Of a DNA stretch of 64,000 bases, positions 43,019-50,270 are shown one piece after another. This DNA comes from Nocardia terpenica (GTDB lineage: Bacteria; Actinomycetota; Actinomycetes; Mycobacteriales; Mycobacteriaceae): assembly GCF_013186535.1 (NCBI RefSeq), contig NZ_JABMCZ010000001.1, forward strand, positions 1,178,001 to 1,242,000, in the 5' to 3' direction. The notes below the pieces were generated by a model. That model worked only from the letters and a program-made list of their open reading frames with translations. It had not been told where the DNA came from and searched no databases. Positions within the stretch are counted from its first letter, which is position 1. Each line of letters starts with the position of its first letter. The position numbers and the translations under genes are program-made.

Positions 43019-43108
43019 GTGTCGTCGAGTGCTGTCCCGCAGGTCCGCCATGAGTTGGCGTTGATCGCGGTTGGATGCCTCGTCATCGCGGATATCTACT
43101 GTCGCTGA
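43019..43108 (+). CDS. Candidate cysteine leader peptide of the sulfate operon
   Basis: A 29-codon ORF starting with GTG, peptide beginning VSSSAVPQVRHELAL and ending DIYCR. It contains Cys at positions 20 (TGC) and 28 (TGT), the latter one codon before the last. Codon bias is that of a real gene. Position, 150 bp ahead of subI and directly behind a leaderless promoter, is that of a regulatory leader. Cys-containing leader ORFs ahead of sulfur genes are known in mycobacteria; that this one senses Cys-tRNA is inference. Confidence 0.6.
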   Translation: MSSSAVPQVRHELALIAVGCLVIADIYCR

Positions 43109-43122
43109 GTGCAGATCGGGTG

Positions 43123-43237
43123 CGTCTGCGCGTTCTCGCCTAGACTCGGCGCGTTCCTTTTCGCAGACGTGACCCGTTTTCGTGACAGGTCTACCGGCAA
43201 CCACATCCCGCCACCGATCGGCCCATTCCGGTGGCGG
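43123..43237 (+). promoter_or_regulatory. Hairpins between leader ORF and subI (possible attenuator)
   Basis: Two RNA hairpins can form between the leader stop and subI. The first pairs CGTCTGCG (43123-43130) with CGCAGACG (43162-43169), with a smaller CGCC/GGCG hairpin inside. The second pairs CCGCCACCG (43208-43216) with CGGTGGCGG (43229-43237) and ends 4 nt before the AGGAAAGG ribosome binding site of subI (43242-43249). A second promoter box TAGACT lies at 43141. Confidence 0.45.
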
Positions 43238-43258
43238 CGGCAGGAAAGGTCCCTCCCG

Positions 43259-44305
43259 ATGTCTCGCACCTCCTGGCTCTTCTCGCGGGGACGCCCGGGC
43301 GCGGTCGCGCTCGCCGCACTGGTGGCGGTCGGCCTCACCGCCTGCAGCGGCGGAGCCAGCGACACCGTGGGCGGGAGCGGCGGCGGGGGCGGGGGCAGCA
43401 AGCTGACGCTGTTCGCCTACTCGGTGGCCAAGCCCGGCTTCGACAAGGTGGCTCCGGCGTTCAACCGGACCGAGCCCGGCAAGGGCGTGCAGATCCAGCA
43501 GTCCTACGGGCCGTCCGGCGATCAGTCCCGCAAGGTCAAGGACGGCGCCGACGCCGACGTGGTGTGCTTCTCCGTCGAGCCCGACATCACCCGGCTGGTC
43601 GACTCCGGTCAGATCGATCCGAAGTGGAATGCCGACGCCGACAAGGGAATTCCGTTCGGGTCGGTGGTCGTGATCACCGTGCGCAAGGGCAACCCGAAGG
43701 GCATCCACGACTGGAACGATCTGCTGAAGCCGGGCGTGGAGGTGGTCACCCCGAACCCGTTCAGCTCCGGCTCGGCCAAGTGGAACCTGCTCGCCCCCTA
43801 CGCGGCCGAGAGCGACGGCGGCAAGAACCCGCAGGCGGGCCTGGACTACCTGGGCAAGCTCATCGCCAAGGAGCACGTGAAGGTGCAGCCGAAATCGGGC
43901 CGCGAGGCCACCGACACCTTCCTGCAGGGCACCGGCGACGCGCTGATCAGCTACGAGAACGAGGCCATCTACTCCGAGCGCGAGGGCGACCCGATCGAGC
44001 ACGTCGTGCCGCCCACCACCTTCAAGATCGAGAATCCGGTGGCGGTGCTGAAGAACTCCCGCAACCTGGACCGGGCGGTGGCGTTCAAGGACTTCCTCTA
44101 CACCCCCGCGGGTCAGAAGGCGTTCGCGCAGGCCGGATTCCGGCCGGTCGACCCGCAGGTGGCCGCCGACTACACCGGGGACTTCCCGCCGCCGCAGAAA
44201 CTGTGGACCGTCGCCGACCTGGGCGGCTGGAAACAGGTCGACAAGGACCTGTTCACCCCCAACACCGGCAGCATCGCGGTGATCTACGACAAAGCGACCA
44301 AGTGA
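43259..44305 (+). CDS. subI: Sulfate-binding lipoprotein of the CysTWA ABC transporter
   Basis: 348 residues. Lipoprotein signal with lipobox VGLTAC, a Gly-rich linker, then the periplasmic sulfate-binding fold (LTLFAYSVAKPGFDKVAPAF, QQSYGPSGDQSRKVKDGADADV, FGSVVVITVRKGNPKGIHDW). It captures sulfate or thiosulfate outside the membrane for CysT/CysW. AGGAAAGG precedes the ATG at 43259; the frame is open back to 43109 but that extension would abolish the signal peptide. Stop overlaps cysT (TGATG). Equivalent to Rv2400c. Confidence 0.95.
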   Translation: MSRTSWLFSRGRPGAVALAALVAVGLTACSGGASDTVGGSGGGGGGSKLTLFAYSVAKPGFDKVAPAFNRTEPGKGVQIQQSYGPSGDQSRKVKDGADADVVCFSVEPDITRLVDSGQIDPKWNADADKGIPFGSVVVITVRKGNPKGIHDWNDLLKPGVEVVTPNPFSSGSAKWNLLAPYAAESDGGKNPQAGLDYLGKLIAKEHVKVQPKSGREATDTFLQGTGDALISYENEAIYSEREGDPIEHVVPPTTFKIENPVAVLKNSRNLDRAVAFKDFLYTPAGQKAFAQAGFRPVDPQVAADYTGDFPPPQKLWTVADLGGWKQVDKDLFTPNTGSIAVIYDKATK

Positions 44306-45144
44306 TGACCGCCCGGATCGAGCAGCGGCCCGCGCGGTCCTGGCTGCGAATCACCGGATCGGTCGGCCCGATCGGCATCGCCACCGCGGTGCTGTGGCTG
44401 AGCGTGATCGTATTGCTCCCGTTGGCCGCGTTGGCATTTCACGCCTTCGACGACGGCTGGTCCGGCTTCTGGAGCGCCGTCACCGCGCCCACCGCCCTGG
44501 ACGCGCTGCGGGTCACCGTTCTGGTCTCGGTGGTGGTGGCGCTGCTCAATGTCGTGATGGGCACGCTGGTGGCCTGGGTATTGGTGCGCGACGACTTCCC
44601 CGGCAAGAGCATCGTCAACGCGCTCATCGACCTTCCGTTCGCGCTGCCGACCATTGTCGCCAGCATCGTGCTGCTGTCGCTGTACGGGCCGGAGAGCCCG
44701 GTCGGCATTCATCTCAACGCCACCCGACCCGGCCTGGTGGTGGCGCTGGCGTTCGTGACGCTGCCGTTCGTGGTGCGGTCGGTGCAGCCGGTGCTGATCG
44801 AGGCCGACGCCGAGGTCGAGCAGGCCGCGGCCTCGCTGGGCGCGGACAATGTCACCATCTTCCGGCGCATCGTGCTGCCCACGCTGGCGCCCGCGATCAT
44901 CTCCGGCGGCGGGCTCGCCTTCGCCCGTGCCATCGGCGAATACGGTTCGGTGGTGCTGATCGGCGGCAACATCCCCCGGCAGACCCAGATGGCCTCGCAG
45001 TACATCCAGCAGCAGATCGAGGTGGACCGCCCGGTGAACGCCGCCGCGGTATCGGTTGTGCTGCTGGCGATCTCGTTCGCCACGCTGTTCGTGCTGCGGC
45101 TGTTCGCCGAGCGCACCGCGCGGAAGGAGCAGTTGTCGCGATGA
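44305..45144 (+). CDS. cysT: Sulfate ABC transporter permease CysT
   Basis: 279 residues, six helices. The EAA loop is EADAEVEQAAASLGADNVTI, which docks on the CysA ATPase. Other marks: LIDLPFALPTIVASIVLLSLYG and AIGEYGSVVLIGGNIP. Forms the membrane channel with CysW. Start overlaps the subI stop and stop overlaps the cysW start, so all are translationally coupled. Confidence 0.96.
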   Translation: MTARIEQRPARSWLRITGSVGPIGIATAVLWLSVIVLLPLAALAFHAFDDGWSGFWSAVTAPTALDALRVTVLVSVVVALLNVVMGTLVAWVLVRDDFPGKSIVNALIDLPFALPTIVASIVLLSLYGPESPVGIHLNATRPGLVVALAFVTLPFVVRSVQPVLIEADAEVEQAAASLGADNVTIFRRIVLPTLAPAIISGGGLAFARAIGEYGSVVLIGGNIPRQTQMASQYIQQQIEVDRPVNAAAVSVVLLAISFATLFVLRLFAERTARKEQLSR

Positions 45145-45950
45145 AACTGTCCGCATCGACCCGGATCTCGCTGCGCGCGATCGCACTCGGATACCTGGTG
45201 GTGCTGCTGGTGGCGCCGCTGGCCATCATCCTGTGGCGCAGCTTCGGGCACGGCATCGGCGCGTTCGTCGACTGGATCAGCACCCCGGCGGCGATCTCGG
45301 CGTTCAATCTGACCATGGTGATCATCGCGATCGTGGTCCCGGTGAACGTGATCTTCGGGGTGATCACCGCGATCGCCCTGGTGCGCGGAAACTTCCCGGG
45401 CCGCACCCTGATTCAGGGCGTGGTCGACCTGCCGTTCGCGGTGTCGCCGGTGGTGGTGGGCGTCGCGCTGATCATGCTGTGGGGCGTCAACGGCTGGTTC
45501 GGCGGCGTCGAGCACCTCGGCATCAAGGTGATCTTCGGCCTGCCGGGCATGGTGATCGCCACCATCTTCGTGACGCTGCCGTTCGTGGTCAGCGAGGTGG
45601 TGCCGGTGTTGCACGAGATCGGCGACGATCAGGAGCAGGCCGCGGCCACCCTCGGCGCCACCCGCTGGCAGACGTTCTGGCGGATCACCCTGCCCGCCAT
45701 TCGCTGGGGCCTGACCTACGGCATCGTGCTCACCGTCGCCCGCGCGCTGGGCGAATTCGGCGCGGTGATCATGGTGTCCTCGGCGCTACCCGGAATTTCG
45801 CAGACGCTGACGCTGCTGGTGAGCGGCCGCTACACCAACGACCACAACACCTTCGGCGCCTACTGTGCGGCGACCCTGCTGATGGGCATCGCGCTCGTCA
45901 CCCTCATCCTGATGACCATTCTCGAACGCAAGCGGGGCAGTGCCACATGA
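45141..45950 (+). CDS. cysW: Sulfate ABC transporter permease CysW
   Basis: 269 residues, six helices, homologous to CysT. EAA loop: IGDDQEQAAATLGATRWQTF; other marks VVDLPFAVSPVVVGVALIML and ARALGEFGAVIMVSSALPG. ATG at 45141 overlaps the cysT stop (ATGA) with GGAAGGAG upstream in cysT. Confidence 0.96.
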   Translation: MKLSASTRISLRAIALGYLVVLLVAPLAIILWRSFGHGIGAFVDWISTPAAISAFNLTMVIIAIVVPVNVIFGVITAIALVRGNFPGRTLIQGVVDLPFAVSPVVVGVALIMLWGVNGWFGGVEHLGIKVIFGLPGMVIATIFVTLPFVVSEVVPVLHEIGDDQEQAAATLGATRWQTFWRITLPAIRWGLTYGIVLTVARALGEFGAVIMVSSALPGISQTLTLLVSGRYTNDHNTFGAYCAATLLMGIALVTLILMTILERKRGSAT

Positions 45951-46960
45951 TCACCGTGACCAATGCGAACAAGCGCTACGGCTCGTTCGCCGCGCTGAAC
46001 GACGTCAGCATCGACATCCCGTCGGGCGAATTGACCGCGCTGCTCGGCCCGTCCGGCTCGGGTAAGTCCACCCTGCTCCGATCGATAGCCGGACTGGAAT
46101 CCCTGGATTCCGGGGTGGTCACCATCGCGGGTCGCGACGTCACGCGGGTGTCGCCGCAGAAGCGCGATATCGGATTCGTTTTCCAGCATTACGCCGCGTT
46201 CAAACATATGACCGTGCGCGACAATGTGGCGTTCGGATTGCGGATCCGCAAGCGGCCGAAGAGCGAAATCGCGAAGCGCGTCGACGAATTGCTCGGCATC
46301 GTCGGCCTGGACGGTTTCCAGCACCGCTATCCGGCGCAGCTGTCGGGCGGCCAGCGCCAGCGCATGGCCCTGGCCCGCGCGCTCGCGGTCGACCCGCAGG
46401 TGCTGCTGCTGGACGAGCCGTTCGGCGCGCTCGACGCCAAGGTGCGCCAGGACCTGCGCACCTGGCTGCGGCGGCTGCACGAGGAGGTGCACGTCACCAC
46501 GGTGCTGGTCACCCACGATCAGGAGGAGGCGCTCGATGTCGCCGACCGGATCGCGGTGATGAACGCCGGGCGCATCGAGCAGATCGGCAGCCCGGAGGAC
46601 GTCTACGACCGTCCGGCCAATGAATTCGTCATGTCCTTCCTGGGCGCGGTCGCGAAATTGAACGGCCACCTGGTGCGGCCGCACGATATCCGCATCGGGC
46701 GCGATCCCGGTATGGCGCTGGCCGCGCACGAGGGCACCGCGGAATCGGCGGGCGTCACCCGCGCCACCGTGGAACGCGTCGTGCATCTGGGATTCGAGGT
46801 GCGCCTGGAATTGCGCAATGGCGCCACCGGCGACCTGTTCACCGCCCAGGTCACCCGCGGCGACGCCGAGGCCATGAAACTGGTCGGCGGCGAAACCGTT
46901 TATGCGCGGGCGACCCGCATACCGGAGCTGCCCGCATCTCGACACGCCGATCACAAATAA
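45947..46960 (+). CDS. cysA: Sulfate ABC transporter ATPase CysA
   Basis: 337 residues. Walker A GPSGSGKST (34-42), Q-loop FVFQHYAAF, signature LSGGQRQR (132-139), Walker B VLLLDEPFGALD, switch His in VTHDQEEALDVADR. A C-terminal TOBE-like regulatory domain follows (HDIRIGRDPGMALAAHEG). Energises sulfate uptake. It ends the operon; 219 bp of noncoding DNA follow. Confidence 0.96.
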   Translation: MITVTNANKRYGSFAALNDVSIDIPSGELTALLGPSGSGKSTLLRSIAGLESLDSGVVTIAGRDVTRVSPQKRDIGFVFQHYAAFKHMTVRDNVAFGLRIRKRPKSEIAKRVDELLGIVGLDGFQHRYPAQLSGGQRQRMALARALAVDPQVLLLDEPFGALDAKVRQDLRTWLRRLHEEVHVTTVLVTHDQEEALDVADRIAVMNAGRIEQIGSPEDVYDRPANEFVMSFLGAVAKLNGHLVRPHDIRIGRDPGMALAAHEGTAESAGVTRATVERVVHLGFEVRLELRNGATGDLFTAQVTRGDAEAMKLVGGETVYARATRIPELPASRHADHK

Positions 46961-47179
46961 CGTTTCGTCATCGCACCGTGTGATCGAATACCTCCCGTGC
47001 CGAACGAGTAATTTCGTCGATGTTCGGAGCATGTGCTCGTGTGGATCGCGTTCGCGCGCGATCGTTTCGCGGCCCGGAAATTATGCGGGCAGTCCCTGTC
47101 AATCACCGTCGCTGTCGTTCGGGTGCCGAACGGATGTGATCGAGTGGGGGAGCGGCGGCTGCACAGAATTCACGAATCC

Positions 47180-47779
47180 ATGCAAATTCCCAGAATATCG
47201 CTGGCCGCGGTGGCGGGCTGCTGCGCACTCGCGCTGTACAGCGGGAACACCGCGAATCTCTCGCTCGGGCCGGATCGGCTGGTCGCCGGCGAGGCGGTGC
47301 GCATATACGACGACCCGCCGCGCGACGCCTACACCCGACCCGCCCCGGCCGACCTGCTGCCGCGCCCGCCGGTCGACGATCAGAGACATCTGGATCCCGA
47401 TCCGCAACAGTGGGACAACGCCCGGTCGATCGTCGCCGTGGTCCGCGCCCGCGCGCTGCCGGTCTACGCGGCGGTGCTCGCGGTGGCGACGGCGCTGCAG
47501 GAGTCCCTGCTGGAAAACCTCACCGAGGCAGTGGATTGCGACTCGCTCGGCCTGTTCCAGCAGCGTCCCTCGACGGGCTGGGGCACGCCCGAGGAACTGA
47601 CCGACCCGGCCTACGCCGCGGGCGCCTTCCTCGACGCGCTGCTCGCCCGCGTCCCCAACTACCGCAGCCTCCCGCTGTGGCAGGCCGTCCAGGCCATCCA
47701 GGCATCGGCCTACCCCCAGCGCTACGCCCAGTGGGAACTCCAGGCCGCCACCATGGTTCGCACCATTTTGAGCCGATAG
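47180..47779 (+). CDS. Secreted lysozyme-like protein (LGLFQQRPSTGWGT family)
   Basis: 199 residues from the ATG at 47180; a GTG at 47143 is also possible. A signal segment (ISLAAVAGCCALALYSG) is followed by a linker and a domain with YAAVLAVATALQESLLENL, then DSLGLFQQRPSTGWGTPEEL, where the Glu in LQES and the GLFQQRP block resemble the catalytic area of goose-type or transglycosylase lysozymes. The family is common in actinobacteria and often left unnamed. Acts, if active, outside the membrane on peptidoglycan. Confidence 0.75.
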   Translation: MQIPRISLAAVAGCCALALYSGNTANLSLGPDRLVAGEAVRIYDDPPRDAYTRPAPADLLPRPPVDDQRHLDPDPQQWDNARSIVAVVRARALPVYAAVLAVATALQESLLENLTEAVDCDSLGLFQQRPSTGWGTPEELTDPAYAAGAFLDALLARVPNYRSLPLWQAVQAIQASAYPQRYAQWELQAATMVRTILSR

Positions 47780-47953
47780 TCCCTTCGGGCATATTCGTCC
47801 TCCGGCCCCATGCCTGGCCGAAATCCACTACCGGCTGGCGGCTAGGGCGGACAACCGTGTGTCCGGTGGTTGGCAATTTCTCGGCACAGTGGTTGCCTGA
47901 ACACCGGGTCGAATCACGGTTCGATAAACGGCTCGTCGATCGAGGTGGATGCG

Positions 47954-49102
47954 ATGACGGTTGGGCTCGGAGTCAGTATCGGCACGGTGAACACGGTCTG
48001 CGCGGTCGCGTCGGGCGGCGGGGGACGGCACGGGCATCGGCCGAACCGGATCGCCCCGTCGGCCACTTGGCGCACCACGCTCACCTTCGACAGCACCGGC
48101 ACCGCCCGCGTCGGCCGCATCCCCCGGCACGGCCGGGCCATCACCGAATTCGCCGATCTCACCCAGCGTTCCGCGGCGACGGCCCGGGTCGGGCACCGCG
48201 CGCTGTCGGCCGCGGACCTGGTCGCGACGGTGGTGGCCAGCGTGGCCGGGCAGGTGCTCGGCGGCCCGCCCGGACCCGAGGTCGCCCTCACCGTCACCCA
48301 TCCGGTCGGCTATCCGCCGGACCGGGTCGCCGAGCTGCGCCACGCGCTCGCGGCGCTCGGGCTCGGGCACGCCACACTGGTGTCCGAGCCGGTCGCCGCG
48401 GCCGCGTGGCTGGCGGCCGCCCACGGCCCGCTGATGCCCGGCCTGGCCCTGGTGTACGACCTGGGCGGCTCCGGCCTCACCGTCACCCTGGTCCGGGTCG
48501 GGGCGGGCTGCCCGGTCGATCCGGTCGTGGGAGAACCGTTGCGCTGCACCGATTTCGGCGGCCGCGCCTTCGGCGCCCAGCTGGCCCGCCGGGAGCGGTG
48601 GTCGGCCGGGGTGGGGCCGTCGCTGGCGCACCGCGTCACCGATGCGGCCATTACCGAACTGCGCACCGCTCACGTGCGGCACTCGCTCGAGGCGGTCTAC
48701 GAGTGCCTGCGCATCGCCGATGTCACCATGGCCGATGTCGACTGCGTGCTGGTGGTCGGCGGCGCGGCCCGCCCGCCCGAGGTGACGGGGTTGCTGGCCG
48801 GTGCGCTGGCCCGGCCGGTGATCGTGGCCCCCGACCCCGAGCGCACCATCGCCGACGGCGCCGCCCTGCTGGCCTACCGCCTCGGCGAGACCGCCCTCGG
48901 CGGCGGCGCCCGGCGCGGCCACTCCGCCCGGCAGCTGCGCCGCCGGCTCGCCCGCGCGGCGGCGGTGGCCGGTGCCGTGGCCATGGCCGGTGCGCTGATA
49001 TCCCTGGTCCCCGGCGACCATCCGGCGCCCGTGTCCGGACCGCCGGTGCCCGTGATGCACCATTTCGGTGAACGTGACGCGGGGCACATTACCCCGCGGT
49101 AA
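47954..49102 (+). CDS. Hsp70-like protein with degenerate ATPase and C-terminal membrane segment
   Basis: 382 residues with an actin/Hsp70-type fold. Phosphate-1 loop reads GVSIGTVNTVCAV (Hsp70 has IDLGTTNS: the Asp is Ser); phosphate-2 is VYDLGGSGLTV; VLVVGGAARPPEV is the adenosine motif. The Lys-containing loop after strand 3 is replaced by VGRIPRHG. There is no substrate-binding domain; residues about 335-352 (AAAVAGAVAMAGALISLV) are a membrane segment followed by 30 residues. CGAGGTGG precedes the ATG at 47954. Paralogue of the gene at 52307. Confidence 0.82.
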   Translation: MTVGLGVSIGTVNTVCAVASGGGGRHGHRPNRIAPSATWRTTLTFDSTGTARVGRIPRHGRAITEFADLTQRSAATARVGHRALSAADLVATVVASVAGQVLGGPPGPEVALTVTHPVGYPPDRVAELRHALAALGLGHATLVSEPVAAAAWLAAAHGPLMPGLALVYDLGGSGLTVTLVRVGAGCPVDPVVGEPLRCTDFGGRAFGAQLARRERWSAGVGPSLAHRVTDAAITELRTAHVRHSLEAVYECLRIADVTMADVDCVLVVGGAARPPEVTGLLAGALARPVIVAPDPERTIADGAALLAYRLGETALGGGARRGHSARQLRRRLARAAAVAGAVAMAGALISLVPGDHPAPVSGPPVPVMHHFGERDAGHITPR

Positions 49103-49200
49103 ACGCGCATCGAGGCGGCGTCGACCTGCCGAAACCCGCCGGATCCCCATTGTTCGGTGCACGAGTGTTCACTTCAATGTGAAGAGCTACTGCGTCGCTA

Positions 49201-49229
49201 TTGACCTCTCTCTATGTTGGTGTAACTAT
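49201..49229 (+). promoter_or_regulatory. Promoter of the diiron oxygenase-fprB unit
   Basis: TTGACC -35 box at 49201-49206, 16-bp spacer and TAACTA(T) -10 at 49223-49229, in a locally AT-rich gap before the start at 49263. Confidence 0.6.
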
Positions 49230-49262
49230 GGGAAACAGTTACCCGTGCGATTTGGAGAGGCT

Positions 49263-50270
49263 GTGACGACGATGTCCGTTGCCGCTACCCGCGCCGACCT
49301 CGATCCGATTGTCGAGCAGGCCCAGCAGTACGCCCAGAAGCTGATGCTGCTGTCCGAAGGATCGGTCGACAAACACTTCGACCCGTATGAGGACATCGAC
49401 TGGGGCAACCCCGATTTCGACGTGGACTCCCAGCCCGAGCGGTGGATTCTGCCCGCCGCCGCGGACCCGCTCGGCCGGCACCCGTGGTATCGCGCGCTGC
49501 CCGTGGACAAGCAGATCGAGATCGGCAAATACCGGCAGGCCAATGTCGCCAAGGTGGGCCTGCAGTTCGAATCCATCCTGATCAGCGGCATGGTGCAGCA
49601 CACCTTCGGCCTGCCCAACGGCTCGGCGGAGTTCCGCTACTGCACCCACGAGATGTCCGAGGAACTCAACCACACCCTGATGTTCCAGGAGATGGTCAAC
49701 CGCATCGGCGCCGACGTGCCCGGCATGGGCCCGATCGTGCGCCAGCTGCGCCACCTCGGCGTGCCGGTCGCGGTCATGTTCCCGAACCTGTTCTTCATGG
49801 CCGTGCTCGCCGGTGAGGAGCCGATCGACCACATCCAGAAGCAGATTCTGCGCTCGGGCGAGGAGGTGCACCCGATCATGCGCGGCGTCATGGCGATTCA
49901 CGTCGCCGAGGAGGCGCGGCACATCTCGTTCGCGCACGAATACCTCAAGCACCATGTGCCCGAGGCGAATCCGGCCAACCGGCTGGTGCTGTCGATCGCC
50001 ATGCCGATCGTCATGTGGATCCTCGGGCGCTCGATCGTGAAGCCGCCCAGGGCATTCTTCGACACGTTCGAGGTTCCGGCGGAGGTTCGCAAGGACTTCC
50101 TCGGCTCGCCGGACAGCAGGCAGGCGTTCAGCGACTACTTCGTCGACGTGCGCGCGCTGGCCAAGGAGATCGGCCTGATGAACCCGATCGCCAAGCGCGT
50201 GTGGAAGCTGCTGCGCATCGACGGCCCGGCCAGCCGGTACCGTTCGGAGCCGATCCGCGGCGGACGATAG
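49263..50270 (+). CDS. AurF-like diiron oxygenase
   Basis: 335 residues. Two Glu-Glu-x-x-His ligand motifs (MSEELNHTLMFQEM and HVAEEARHISFAHEYL) and further Glu/His residues (VGLQFESILI) mark the ferritin-like diiron fold of p-aminobenzoate N-oxygenase AurF. The GTG at 49263 has GGAG 5 nt upstream; the ATG at 49272 is less well placed. It is followed directly by fprB, which likely supplies electrons; the pair matches Rv0885-Rv0886. Substrate unknown. Confidence 0.85.
   Translation: MTTMSVAATRADLDPIVEQAQQYAQKLMLLSEGSVDKHFDPYEDIDWGNPDFDVDSQPERWILPAAADPLGRHPWYRALPVDKQIEIGKYRQANVAKVGLQFESILISGMVQHTFGLPNGSAEFRYCTHEMSEELNHTLMFQEMVNRIGADVPGMGPIVRQLRHLGVPVAVMFPNLFFMAVLAGEEPIDHIQKQILRSGEEVHPIMRGVMAIHVAEEARHISFAHEYLKHHVPEANPANRLVLSIAMPIVMWILGRSIVKPPRAFFDTFEVPAEVRKDFLGSPDSRQAFSDYFVDVRALAKEIGLMNPIAKRVWKLLRIDGPASRYRSEPIRGGR

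Noticed and set aside
43109..43258. In-frame 50-residue N-terminal extension of SubI starting at the GTG after the leader stop (with Cys-Val-Cys)
   Set aside because: It would place the lipoprotein signal peptide internally; AGGAAAGG just before the ATG at 43259 and the signal peptide starting there decide for the shorter form.
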